Source: Chloroflexota bacterium
GTDB lineage: Bacteria; Chloroflexota; UBA11872
Assembly (NCBI GenBank): GCA_022824495.1
Contig: JAJDZU010000024.1
Location: forward strand, 1-64,000
Direction of reading: 5' to 3'
DNA length: 64,000 bases
Made by a program: the position numbers and the translations under genes. Below are positions 42,127 to 50,498 of this stretch, in pieces; positions within the stretch are counted from its first letter, which is position 1, and every line of letters starts with the position of its first letter. A model generated the notes under the pieces. That model saw only the letters and a program-made list of their open reading frames with translations. It had not been told where the DNA came from and ran no database searches.

Positions 42127-42921
42127 TCAACCGCCGAACCGGCGGTCCAGCACCGCGTTCGCCGCCCGCACCACGAGGGCAAAAGCCACCAGCAGCCCGA
42201 TCAGCGTGCCGGCCGTGCCCCAGGCCTCACCCTCCGCCGCCCAGGTGATCAGGGCAAACACCCCCCAGGCCGAGCCCACCAGGCCCAGGATGATCAGCGG
42301 GAAAATCACCCCGATGGCCATCACCGTATAGCCAACCGTCTGCCGCTCCAGGCCGTCGTCCACGACCCGAAAGGCGCGCCGGCTGGCGCGGTCCAGGTGA
42401 TACGCCGCCGTAAACCAGAAGACCCCCAGCACCAGCGGCGCGCCCACCCAGGCCGCCGCCACCAGGCTGGTCGATCGATGCACACGCGGATCGTCGGGCG
42501 CCGGAATCGCCGGCCAGCCCACGTCCAGCGTCAGCGCCGCCTGGACCGACTCCACGATCCCGCCCGACCATGGCACCGCCACCGAAACCAGCCCCCAGGT
42601 CAGCGCCCCCATCACCACGACGCCCAGAATCGTCAGCCCCGTCCCTCGCCACGTCCCCTCCAGGCGCCGCAGGCGGTCCTGGATCATGTCCAGGGTCTCT
42701 TGCAGCGTCAGTGGACGGTACGGATCGGCTGAAGCGGCCGACCCCGGCGCCTCAACCGGAGCCGATATCGGTCCGGCACGCTCGCCTGCGTCGCGGTCCC
42801 CATCCGCCTCCGCCCCCCGCACACGCCTGATAACCAGCGACGGTGACTCCGTCGGTGGCTCGTCGATGGCGTCCTCGCCAGACTCGGCGTCGGACCCGCG
42901 CCCGGGAACCGTTGCCGCCAT
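42127..42921 (-). CDS. membrane protein with acidic/Pro-rich N-terminus
   Basis: Family not recognised. The open frame reaches 43110, but its first part translates a dispersed DNA repeat, so I place the start at ATG 42921. The product has a charged N-terminal tail, then 'LTLQETLDMIQDRLRRLEG' (helical), and four to five hydrophobic segments, including 'TLIGLLVAFALVVRAANAVL' at the end. It lies 16 nt upstream of the UbiA gene on the same strand, so the two may be co-transcribed. Confidence 0.6.
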   Translation of the reverse strand: MAATVPGRGSDAESGEDAIDEPPTESPSLVIRRVRGAEADGDRDAGERAGPISAPVEAPGSAASADPYRPLTLQETLDMIQDRLRRLEGTWRGTGLTILGVVVMGALTWGLVSVAVPWSGGIVESVQAALTLDVGWPAIPAPDDPRVHRSTSLVAAAWVGAPLVLGVFWFTAAYHLDRASRRAFRVVDDGLERQTVGYTVMAIGVIFPLIILGLVGSAWGVFALITWAAEGEAWGTAGTLIGLLVAFALVVRAANAVLDRRFGG

Positions 42922-43050
42922 TGGTTCCGCCTCGGCGCGTTCGACGGGCGGTTCTTCCGACGGCTGCCCGGGGCGCACCTCAGCATCGCGGTCAGGAGAG
43001 GCCTCGGCAGAACCCCCGCGTCCCCCGAGCTCTGGCCGCTCTTCCTCCGT

Positions 43051-43120
43051 CTCCCCCTGGGAGAGGGTTGGGGTGAGGGTCTTCCGGGCAACCAAGCCGG
43101 GGTCAGGCAACGGTCTCTCG
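43051..43120 (+). repeat. dispersed GC-rich repeat, copy 1
   Basis: Contains GGGAGAGGGTTGGGGTGAGG followed by GGTCTTCCGGGCAACCAAGC and a GGTCTCTC end. The same order recurs twice at 56985-57122. The unit is about 70 bp and all three copies are in the same orientation. Confidence 0.7.
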
Positions 43121-43130
43121 CGAGAGACCG
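43111..43130. repeat. perfect 20-bp palindrome
   Basis: CGGTCTCTCGCGAGAGACCG is fully self-complementary with no loop and lies at the 3' edge of the dispersed repeat, about 140 bp upstream of a methyltransferase gene. Confidence 0.6.
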
Positions 43131-43269
43131 GAGGCGGGTCCTCCGTCGGCCGGTCGGCTTCGGTCCTGGATGACCGGTCTCGACGCGGACGCGGCGGTCG
43201 CGGACGGCTGGGGATAGGTCGGTCCTCTGGTCCAAGCGCTGTGGGCCGATTCTACGGAGACGCGCAGGC

Positions 43270-43938
43270 GTGACCGGCGCCTCGCCCCCGCCGGAGCGGC
43301 CTCCCGGCGATCCCGACGCCTGGGTCCGCACCCATCGCGCCACCTACGAGCGCATGGCCGTCGACTACACCCGCCGCATCGACGACTACGCCGCCGCGGA
43401 CGAAGCCGAACGCTTTGTCGACTTGGCAGCCCCCTCCGAATGGACAGGTCCGCGCGTCCTGGACGCCGGCTGCGGCCCCGGACGCGACGCCGCCCTGCTC
43501 CGGCTCGCCGGCGCCCAGGTCGTCGGCCTCGACCTCGCCCGCGCCATGCTCCGGCAAGCCCGTTCGCTGGACGACTCCGGCCATGTCTGCCAGGGCGACC
43601 TCCGCCGCCTCCCCTTCCGCGCGGCTTCGTTCGACGCCGTCTGGTGCTTCGCCGCCCTCGGCCACCTGCCGCCCACGGCCATACCCATAGCGCTCGCCGA
43701 ATTCCGTCGCGTCCTCAACGGCGGCTGGCTCTACATCGTCGTCCGCCAGGGCTCAGGCGTCCGCACCGCCTCCTGGCAAGGCTCCCTCCCCCGCTATTTC
43801 ACCGACCTCACACCCCAAACCCTCACCACCGCCCTCCACGCCGCCAACTTCACCATCCACCACCAAACCACCTGGCCCGCCCCCAACCAAACCCCCTGGC
43901 TCCACACCATCGCCCGACGCGACCGACAGGAGGGGTGA
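43270..43938 (+). CDS. class I SAM-dependent methyltransferase
   Basis: A 222-aa Methyltransf_11-type enzyme. Motif I is 'VLDAGCGPGRDAALLRLAGA', motif II ends 'VVGLDLA', and 'GDLRRLPFRAASFDAVWCF' forms motifs III-IV. The opening helix 'RATYERMAVDYTRRIDDY' is typical. GTG start. No substrate can be assigned. The last third is unusually rich in C-ending codons. The next gene begins a GC-poorer stretch. Confidence 0.82.
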   Translation: MTGASPPPERPPGDPDAWVRTHRATYERMAVDYTRRIDDYAAADEAERFVDLAAPSEWTGPRVLDAGCGPGRDAALLRLAGAQVVGLDLARAMLRQARSLDDSGHVCQGDLRRLPFRAASFDAVWCFAALGHLPPTAIPIALAEFRRVLNGGWLYIVVRQGSGVRTASWQGSLPRYFTDLTPQTLTTALHAANFTIHHQTTWPAPNQTPWLHTIARRDRQEG

Positions 43939-44022
43939 ACCACATAGGCTCGAAGTATGCTGCGGGCTGATCCAGCGGCCCCGGCCGACGCTATCGAAGC
44001 GGCTGACTAGGAGAGACCGAAA

Positions 44023-44610
44023 ATGCCCATAGGCCGTCGACCTGAGCCGACCCCTGAGAAAGACGAAGCCAGCGAAGCCCAAGAAGAGCAGTTCACGGAG
44101 GCACAGAGATCAATCGCCGAAAGAGTCCAATTCTGGGAAGAACAAGACAAAATCAACCAGGAAGTCATCCCACGCATGATCCGACAGCACGAGATTCTCG
44201 CGCAGCATCTCCACAATCATCCGGACGTTCCTCAAATCTCAGCAGTCGTAGACCGAGCGCTGGCCGGAGCCTCCAGAGAGCTTCGGAGAGAGTACGATGA
44301 CGCCCTTGCATCAGCCGAACAGCGGTGGGAGGCCGACTTTCGGAAGCAGCGCATTTATTATCAAGAGGCCAATGCTTCCAACAGTCGCGAGTGTCAGCAA
44401 ACTCTCCAGGCCGCTCTGAGCACCGAGAGTTCCAACCTACGTAGCTACTGCCAAGCAGAGTTGCACCAAGCGATTGCCTACATCCGCCAAGACTTCCCCA
44501 AAGGAGGTAAGCGGCTCAACCCGATTCTCAAGATCGCCCTCATAATCAACATACTTCTCAGCATCGGCAGCTTAGCCTTGATTATCTACTTAATGGTGCG
44601 CATTCTCTAG
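44023..44610 (+). CDS. charged helical protein with C-terminal membrane anchor
   Basis: Not recognised. The 195-aa product is rich in Glu, Gln and Lys and looks helical or coiled-coil for residues 1-160 ('AEQRWEADFRKQRIYYQEA'), then has one strong membrane segment at the C-terminus, 'ILKIALIINILLSIGSLALI', so it is probably tail-anchored and faces the cytoplasm. AGGAGA lies before the ATG. GC is visibly lower than in flanking genes, and a second unknown gene follows 20 nt later, suggesting one acquired unit. Confidence 0.65.
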   Translation: MPIGRRPEPTPEKDEASEAQEEQFTEAQRSIAERVQFWEEQDKINQEVIPRMIRQHEILAQHLHNHPDVPQISAVVDRALAGASRELRREYDDALASAEQRWEADFRKQRIYYQEANASNSRECQQTLQAALSTESSNLRSYCQAELHQAIAYIRQDFPKGGKRLNPILKIALIINILLSIGSLALIIYLMVRIL

Positions 44611-44630
44611 GCGTATAGCTGACTACAACA

Positions 44631-45773
44631 TTGAAATCCCTTAATCAGCTACCGGCACTGCACAAGCTGCCCTATTCCTCACCCCCACACCGAAGCTCCA
44701 CCCGGCAGCAACTGGCCGACTTAGTCGAAGCTGATCGTAGATTACAAGCAGTGGAAACATCAGCCGCAGCCGCCTTTAGTCTATGGACTATGGTATCACA
44801 GGCAAATGTCGATGACCGTCTGTTTGACGCGTACGAAGCAGCGTACCCAAATCTTGCCGCTGATCACTCCCTATACGATCACTATCAAGAAGTAACTACG
44901 GCAGGCGGAGAGTCATTGACGGGCTTTATTTCTGGCCTTAAGGGAAAGATGGCCGAATTTCACGCCGCAGATATTCTTCAGCAGAACGGGTACACTGACG
45001 TTCGAATAGCCGACGACCCAACTCAGTCGGTATGGGACATTAGCGCCATTGGCCCCTCCGGCGAATCGGTCGTATTCCAGGTCAAGACTGGTTCAGACAC
45101 TTACGCGCCCCAAGTTGAGTCGTCCCTAGAGGGTCAGGCTGACGTGCAATTCATGCTCAGCTCTGAGATATACAACAATATCGGCCTTGATTCCCCCGAA
45201 TACTTCGATCAAATGACCGATATAGGTCATGACCATATCTTAGTAAGAGACGTCGAAGACGGCCTCAGCACCCTCAGCAACAACATGGGTGTCGACATTC
45301 CTGACGGTATTCTGGAGGCCCTACCTTACGCCGCAACCATCATTGCTGCTGCTCGCCTCATGCAGAGTGTCATAAGAACGGAGAAGGAGTTTAATGCCGC
45401 CGACCGGACTACGACAAATAAAGTGCAGGTAGTACGCACTGTCACTCTGATGTCTAGGTTTGGCGTCAGCAGCGTACTAACAATGGCGGGTGGAATCAGC
45501 GGTGCTGCAGCGGGCAGCATAGCGCCAGTCGGCGGAAACGTAGTCGGGGGTATTGCCGGCATTGCTGGCGGCGCCGTCATAGCAGATTATCTGAACAAGC
45601 ACCTCGAGCCCCGCATGCTGGATCTCGCGCTCAGCATCACCGAACTTACTTATGACGACCTCTTCTACTACAAGAACAAGAACCGCATCGACAAAGCTGC
45701 CATGCGCTTCCATGAGACCGCCCGGACACTTGCCGCGCCAAACCGACGCCTGCCTGCAAAGCGCCACTCCTAG
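44631..45773 (+). CDS. PD-(D/E)XK-like nuclease domain joined to glycine-zipper membrane segment
   Basis: No known family recognised. Residues about 100-165 contain 'GLKGKMAEFHAADILQQNGY', 'QSVWDISAIGPSG' and 'VVFQVKTGSD': an E ... D ... (Q)xK series like the core of restriction-endonuclease-fold nucleases. Around residues 270-325 are Gly/Ala-rich hydrophobic segments ('GGISGAAAGSIAPVGG', 'GGIAGIAGGAVIADYL') typical of glycine zippers that enter membranes. A nuclease core with a membrane segment is an unusual combination. It follows the anchored helical protein by 20 nt in the same GC-poor stretch. TTG 44631 is assumed; a later ATG start is possible. Confidence 0.65.
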   Translation: MKSLNQLPALHKLPYSSPPHRSSTRQQLADLVEADRRLQAVETSAAAAFSLWTMVSQANVDDRLFDAYEAAYPNLAADHSLYDHYQEVTTAGGESLTGFISGLKGKMAEFHAADILQQNGYTDVRIADDPTQSVWDISAIGPSGESVVFQVKTGSDTYAPQVESSLEGQADVQFMLSSEIYNNIGLDSPEYFDQMTDIGHDHILVRDVEDGLSTLSNNMGVDIPDGILEALPYAATIIAAARLMQSVIRTEKEFNAADRTTTNKVQVVRTVTLMSRFGVSSVLTMAGGISGAAAGSIAPVGGNVVGGIAGIAGGAVIADYLNKHLEPRMLDLALSITELTYDDLFYYKNKNRIDKAAMRFHETARTLAAPNRRLPAKRHS

Positions 45774-45804
45774 CTCCACAGCAACCCCGGACCGAATGAA
45801 CTCT

Positions 45805-46473
45805 TCAGTCGTTCAACCAGGCCTCATCCGGCGCCTCGCGCGGGCGGCCGCCGGCGGCGCTGTGGCGCTCGATGGCCGCCACGACGGCTCGCAGAAACCC
45901 GTCCAGTTCCTCCAGGTGCCCGCGCAACGCCTCGGCCACCGGCGCGCGACCGATCGGCCCCGGCACTCGATCCGACTCACCCTCGCGAAACGTCACTGGC
46001 GACTGGCTCACCCGCCTCCCGATACCCGAAATATCGCCCAGCCAGATCCGTCGATCCTGCAGCGCCGACCCCAGCGCAGGGTCCAGGAACATCAGGCGGC
46101 CCACCAGCTCACGACCGCCGGGATCCGGACGCACGCGCGGCGACAGCCGAAGGTCAAACGCTTCGGCCAGCCAGCGGCCCGCTTGCCAGACGCTGTCCGC
46201 CACGTGCCGCAGGGCCGTCCCCGCCAGCAGGTCAAACTCCGCGGTGGCCGGATCGGCCTGGGCCGCCCGCGCCGCCGCTACGGCTGCCAGCCGGTAGTGC
46301 CCAAACACGCTCCACGCGCAATCCGAAGCCGTGGTACCAGCCTCGCCCGCATACGACTCCAGCAGCGCCCAGGCGAACGCCATGTCGACTTCGACACCAC
46401 CAGGCAACGGCCGCCGCAACGCCCCCAAATCAGGCGGCGCAGCCGCCGGTCGACTCCCGAACAGATTGTCCAC
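45805..46473 (-). CDS. hypothetical soluble protein
   Basis: Family not recognised. A 222-aa protein with a normal high-GC codon pattern, no membrane segment or signal. The central part ('FGHYRLAAVAAARAAQADPA', 'ALRHVADSVWQAGRWLAEAF') is helical, and 'LDPALGSALQDRRIWLGDISG' precedes a charged C-terminus. GTG start. It lies just downstream of an NYN-domain gene on the same strand, 28 nt apart, so they may be co-transcribed. Confidence 0.55.
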   Translation of the reverse strand: MDNLFGSRPAAAPPDLGALRRPLPGGVEVDMAFAWALLESYAGEAGTTASDCAWSVFGHYRLAAVAAARAAQADPATAEFDLLAGTALRHVADSVWQAGRWLAEAFDLRLSPRVRPDPGGRELVGRLMFLDPALGSALQDRRIWLGDISGIGRRVSQSPVTFREGESDRVPGPIGRAPVAEALRGHLEELDGFLRAVVAAIERHSAAGGRPREAPDEAWLND

Positions 46474-46501
46474 AAGACGGCCCGTCCTTCTTATCCGATC
46501 G

Positions 46502-47131
46502 CTACCAACCGGGCGGTTTGGCGATCACGCCAGTCTCGTCTGTCAGCGTGTCGAGGAGTTGGCTTCGTCGCAGGTGGCTGACCCAGAGCCGCTTCACGTA
46601 GGTCGCGGCATCCGCTAGTTCTCTGGGGCTGGTGTTACTGGGGTCAGGATTGACCAGGACGACCCGAAGGTCCAGGTTGTCTCGCACATATTGCATCGCG
46701 CCGGCAAAGTCGGCGTCGTTGGACACCACGACCGCCTGTTCGTACTCCCCGTTGAATCCGTCCACCAGCAGTCGCGTGGCCAGATTTACGTCCGACCCCT
46801 TTTCCTCCGAATCCTTGAACAGCATATGGGTCGGCAGGCCCGGCGCGGGCTCCGCCAGCGGACGCCGCTTGACCCCGGATCGGAATCTTCCGTAGTAAGT
46901 GTCCAATCCAGGCAGCGTCGCCAGCGCTCTCAAGTACACGAGTTGACGACGAGGTTGATTGGGATTCCCCGGCCGGGCGACGAGCCGGGCGGTGAAGTAG
47001 CAGACTCTATGGATGGAGTCCTGCGGAAAGAGAATCTCGGCCAGCTTCCGCAGATCCAGCCACCTGAACGGTGTGTCTTTGAGAGCGCGGTAGTAAAGAT
47101 TGAAGCCGTCAACGTAGACGTTGGTGACCAA
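46502..47131 (-). CDS. NYN-domain (PIN-like) nuclease
   Basis: LabA/DUF88-type protein, 209 aa. The acidic residues of the NYN active site are visible: 'NVYVDGFNLYYRAL' (Asp in VDG), 'EEKGSDVNLATRLLVDGF' (Asp in SDVNLA) and 'QAVVVSNDADFAGAM' (SND-D). NYN proteins cut RNA, for example in tRNA or mRNA processing or defence. Specificity is unknown. It starts at TTG 47131, 3 nt downstream of a possible small ORF. Confidence 0.85.
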   Translation of the reverse strand: MVTNVYVDGFNLYYRALKDTPFRWLDLRKLAEILFPQDSIHRVCYFTARLVARPGNPNQPRRQLVYLRALATLPGLDTYYGRFRSGVKRRPLAEPAPGLPTHMLFKDSEEKGSDVNLATRLLVDGFNGEYEQAVVVSNDADFAGAMQYVRDNLDLRVVLVNPDPSNTSPRELADAATYVKRLWVSHLRRSQLLDTLTDETGVIAKPPGW

Positions 47132-47134
47132 CCG

Positions 47135-47332
47135 CTAGTCTCTCGCAATGACAGAGACCGCCCCGAAGGACGGTCTCGACCCTACCGGCGAAGCGATAGG
47201 GGTGGTACGTGACCCTACGGCGAGCCCCATGCGGCCGTCAACTGGTGTTTCTTTTGCGGGGTCGTTGCCAGATTCCCTCAACGCCTCCACATAAGGCGCA
47301 GCAATCTCCCGCGGTCCTCCGAACAGATTCAT
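47135..47332 (-). CDS. possible small protein upstream of the NYN gene
   Basis: A 65-codon ORF with ATG 47332 preceded by GGAG at four-base spacing, ending just before the NYN start. The first half ('MNLFGGPREIAAPYVEALR') looks like protein, the second half is less clear. It could be a small partner of the NYN nuclease, or chance. There is no family match that I can name. Confidence 0.35.
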   Translation of the reverse strand: MNLFGGPREIAAPYVEALRESGNDPAKETPVDGRMGLAVGSRTTPIASPVGSRPSFGAVSVIARD

Positions 47333-47426
47333 GAGACTCCAACGCAGCCCCCGTCGGTCGTCCGCAGCCTAGCCGCGACCGCCCGGCCCGGCGAGCGAGA
47401 CAGACCGACGCCTCACGACCACTGCC

Positions 47427-47448
47427 GGATGTTTCACGTGAAACATCC
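47427..47448. promoter_or_regulatory. parS site (ParB-binding centromere)
   Basis: The exact consensus TGTTTCACGTGAAACA lies at 47430-47445, and the palindrome extends three more bases on each side. This sequence is the near-universal chromosomal ParB target, bound for chromosome segregation and usually found near the origin. It is in the intergenic stretch before proS. No parA/parB is in the window. Confidence 0.92.
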
Positions 47449-47535
47449 GCCGCCACCAACCACCAGCCACTGAAGCGCTACCTCCCACGGCTACACTGAG
47501 CGGTCTCTCTCGCCCCCACTCCTGGCCCTATCCCC

Positions 47536-49299
47536 ATGCAACGCATGTCGCGGCTCTTTGCCCGCACGCTTCGCGACGATCCCGCCGAGGCGTCGATCGT
47601 CTCCCACCGCCTGCTCCTGCGCGCCGGCTACATCCGGCCCTTGGGCGCCGGCATCTACAGCCTGTTGCCGCTGGGCTGGCGGGTGCACTGCCGCGTGGTG
47701 CAGATCGTGCGTGAGGAGATGGACCGCATCGGCTGCCAGGAACTGCTGATGCCCGTCGTCCACCCTTCGGACCTCTGGGAGCGCACCGGCCGGTTCCACA
47801 CGGTCGGCTCCGAGATGGCCCGCCTCAAGGACCGCTGGGGCCGCGACATGGTCCTGGCCATGACCCACGAGGAGGTCGCCACCGAGCTTGGCCAGTGGGT
47901 CGCCTCCTCCTACCGCCAGCTGCCCGTCTGCATCTACCACTTCCAGACCAAGTTCCGCGACGAACCGCGCCCCCGCGGCGGCCTGCTGCGAGTCCGCGAG
48001 TTCACCATGAAAGATGCCTACAGCTTCGACACCGACCTGGAGACCCAGGAGGCCACCTACCAGGACTTCATGGAGGCCTACCTGCGCTCCTTCCGCCGCT
48101 GCGGCATCGAACCGGCCATCGTCGAGTCCGACGCCGGCGCCATGCGCGGTTCCGGCGCCCACGAGTTCCACTGCCTCACCGAGGCCGGCGAAGACACGCT
48201 GGTCGTCAGCGCCTCGGGCGACTACGCCGCCAACATCGAGATTGCCACGGCCCAGAAGCCCGTCTTCGACCACGGCGAACCGCAACCCGTCGAAAGGGTC
48301 GCCACGCCCGGCCAGGAAACCATCGACGACGTGGCCGCCTTCCTGGGCGTGGAAACTCACCAGACCCTCAAGGCCGTCTTCTACTGGACCGGCGACGCCC
48401 TGGCCTTCGTCGCCATCCGCGGCGACCTGCAGGTCAACGAGGCCAAACTCCGCACCCTCCTGCAAGCCCCCGACCTGCGCCTCGCCGCCGACCAGGAGCT
48501 TGAAGCCGCCGGCCTCGTCGCCGGCTACGCCTCACCCGTCGGCCTGTCCAACGTCACCGTCGTCGTCGACGACTCCGTCGAGTCCGCCACCAACCTCGTC
48601 GCCGGGGCCAACGAGCCCGGCTACCACCTCACCAACGTCAACTTTCCGCGCGACTTCCAGGCCGACCTGCGCGGCGACATCGCCCAGGTGCGCTCCGGCG
48701 ACCGCAGCATTGATGGCGACGAGCCGCTGCAGCTGATGACCGGCATCGAGATCGGCAACACCTTCAAGCTCGGCACCTTCTACAGCGACAAGCTGGACGC
48801 CCAGTACCTGGGCGCCGACGGCCGCCGCCACCCCTTCGTCATGGGCTCCTACGGTATCGGCATCGGTCGCCTCGCCGCCTCGGTGGTGGAGCGCTACCAC
48901 GACAGTGACGGCATCGTCTGGCCCGTCAGCGTCGCCCCCTACGACGTCCACATCGTGCAACTGGGTAAAGGTGACGTAGCCGCTGACGCCGAGCGCCTGG
49001 CCGGGGAACTGGAAGAAGCCGGCCTCTCCGTCCTGCTGGACGACCGCGGCGACAGCGCCGGCGTCAAGTTCAACGACGCCGACCTCATCGGCCTGCCCTT
49101 CCGCTGCACCGTCAGCCGCCGCACCCTGGCCGCCTCCGCCGTCGAGTTCAAACCCCGCGCCGCCAGCGACCGCCAGTCCATCCCCCGCGACCAGATCGTC
49201 AGCACCGTGCTTGAGGCCCGCGCCGAGGCCCTAGCCGCCTTGACCCCGGACGCACCCGTATCGATGCCCCCGATCAGCACATCCGGAGGCAACCCCTAG
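47536..49299 (+). CDS. proS: prolyl-tRNA synthetase (bacterial type)
   Basis: Charges tRNA-Pro. The 587-aa product has class II motif 1 around 'GIYSLLPLGWRVHCRV', motif 2 in 'FQTKFRDEPRPRGGLLRVRE' and motif 3 in 'VMGSYGIGIGRLAASVVE'. Between motifs 2 and 3 lies the YbaK-type editing insertion ('DDVAAFLGVETHQTLKAVFY', 'LSNVTVVVDDSVE'), which marks the bacterial form. The anticodon-binding domain ends the protein, with a Pro/Ser tail. ATG 47536 or 47545 are both possible starts. Confidence 0.96.
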   Translation: MQRMSRLFARTLRDDPAEASIVSHRLLLRAGYIRPLGAGIYSLLPLGWRVHCRVVQIVREEMDRIGCQELLMPVVHPSDLWERTGRFHTVGSEMARLKDRWGRDMVLAMTHEEVATELGQWVASSYRQLPVCIYHFQTKFRDEPRPRGGLLRVREFTMKDAYSFDTDLETQEATYQDFMEAYLRSFRRCGIEPAIVESDAGAMRGSGAHEFHCLTEAGEDTLVVSASGDYAANIEIATAQKPVFDHGEPQPVERVATPGQETIDDVAAFLGVETHQTLKAVFYWTGDALAFVAIRGDLQVNEAKLRTLLQAPDLRLAADQELEAAGLVAGYASPVGLSNVTVVVDDSVESATNLVAGANEPGYHLTNVNFPRDFQADLRGDIAQVRSGDRSIDGDEPLQLMTGIEIGNTFKLGTFYSDKLDAQYLGADGRRHPFVMGSYGIGIGRLAASVVERYHDSDGIVWPVSVAPYDVHIVQLGKGDVAADAERLAGELEEAGLSVLLDDRGDSAGVKFNDADLIGLPFRCTVSRRTLAASAVEFKPRAASDRQSIPRDQIVSTVLEARAEALAALTPDAPVSMPPISTSGGNP

Positions 49300-49359
49300 G
49301 CACCGGCATCAGGCTGCACATCGGCCCCCGTTTCCAAGCCGCGGCTCGGAGCGTACGAA

Positions 49360-50187
49360 TCAGCCCTGCGGCTTGTAGGCGATGCTCTCGCCGTAGGCCA
49401 CGGCGCCAAACGCGCCCGGGTGGCTCATCCACCGCTTCAGCGCCTGCTCCAGGTTATCCAGCTGCTGCTGCGTCGCCACGCCGTACGCCGTCGCCGAGGA
49501 GCGAACATCGGCCGAGAAGAACCAGTTTTCGATGACGCGGGAGAAATAGCCAATGTCTGCTTCTGTTGTGTAACACGTGAACGAAGCCGTCGCCCTTACG
49601 TCGGTGAACCCCGCGTCCAACAGATGGCGCTTCAGGTCCCGTCCGATATTGGGGTGCCCGTCATCGGCGGTCATGAGCTCTGCCAGCGTGAGCCACGCGT
49701 CGTTGATGACTTCGAAGTCCGGCGCCAGAAACGAATTCTCGAGGATCCACTCCCGCACGGAAATCAGCCCGCCGGGCTTCAACACCCGCTTCGCCTCGGC
49801 AAGCACGGCCTCGGTATCGGGAACATGGGCAAGGATCGCGTGGCCGTGAACGACATCGAATCGGTCGTCGTCGAACGCGAGCCCGGTCACGTCGCCAACC
49901 CGGAACGTCGCGTTGTCGTGCCCGCCCGCTTCAGCGACCGACCTCGCCAGGTCCACCTGCGACGGCTCCATGTCTACGCCGTACAACGCCCCGGGGGCTA
50001 TCGCCTCGGCCAAGCCAACCGACAGGGTGCCCGGTCCACATCCCAGGTCAAGTACCCGCAGGCCGGGCTTCAGGTGCGGGAGCAGATGCGCGGCGTGGGA
50101 GTGCACCGTGTGCCGCCGGAGATGCTGGAGCATGCTCTCACTGAAGCCGAACGTGTAATACGGCGTGCCGGACGTCTCGTCGGTCAT
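49360..50187 (-). CDS. UbiE/Methyltransf_11-type methyltransferase
   Basis: SAM-dependent methyltransferase, 275 aa. 'LRVLDLGCGPGTLSVGLAEA' is motif I, 'LYGVDMEPSQVDLAR' motif II, 'FDVVHGHAILAHVPD' motif IV and 'EAKRVLKPGGLISVREW' motif VI. The N-terminal 'MLQHLRRHTVHSHAAHLLPHL' is typical of a group of bacterial methyltransferases with unknown substrates. It is convergent with proS. Confidence 0.85.
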   Translation of the reverse strand: MTDETSGTPYYTFGFSESMLQHLRRHTVHSHAAHLLPHLKPGLRVLDLGCGPGTLSVGLAEAIAPGALYGVDMEPSQVDLARSVAEAGGHDNATFRVGDVTGLAFDDDRFDVVHGHAILAHVPDTEAVLAEAKRVLKPGGLISVREWILENSFLAPDFEVINDAWLTLAELMTADDGHPNIGRDLKRHLLDAGFTDVRATASFTCYTTEADIGYFSRVIENWFFSADVRSSATAYGVATQQQLDNLEQALKRWMSHPGAFGAVAYGESIAYKPQG

Positions 50188-50498
50188 CAGTGCTCTCAGA
50201 CCCTGCGGGGGTCGACTCGCAACCCTCCGGGCAGCCCGCGATTGTCAAGCCGCCGCCGCCCACGGGTCAAATCCACCGGCGCACCCTGGCCGCTCTGACT
50301 CCGGCCGCACCCGGGTGGCCACCCCTCCACTCGAAGCCACGGCCGTTGTCCGCCAACGATTCGTCCTTGGGGCGGCCTGGACCGAGCATCCGTCAGTTCA
50401 TTCCGAGTCGCGGGCCTGGCCCCATTCGCCGGATGTCACCCCGCGCCTAGAATGTCCCCGATCCCGCCACCTGACGCGGCGGCTGATAGGGCGTGGGC
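50188..50498. other. intergenic region
   Basis: About 310 bases between divergent genes, presumably holding both promoters. No clear RNA gene, repeat or hairpin with T-tract is seen. The last 40 bases before 50499 should hold the leader of the first array gene. Confidence 0.4.
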
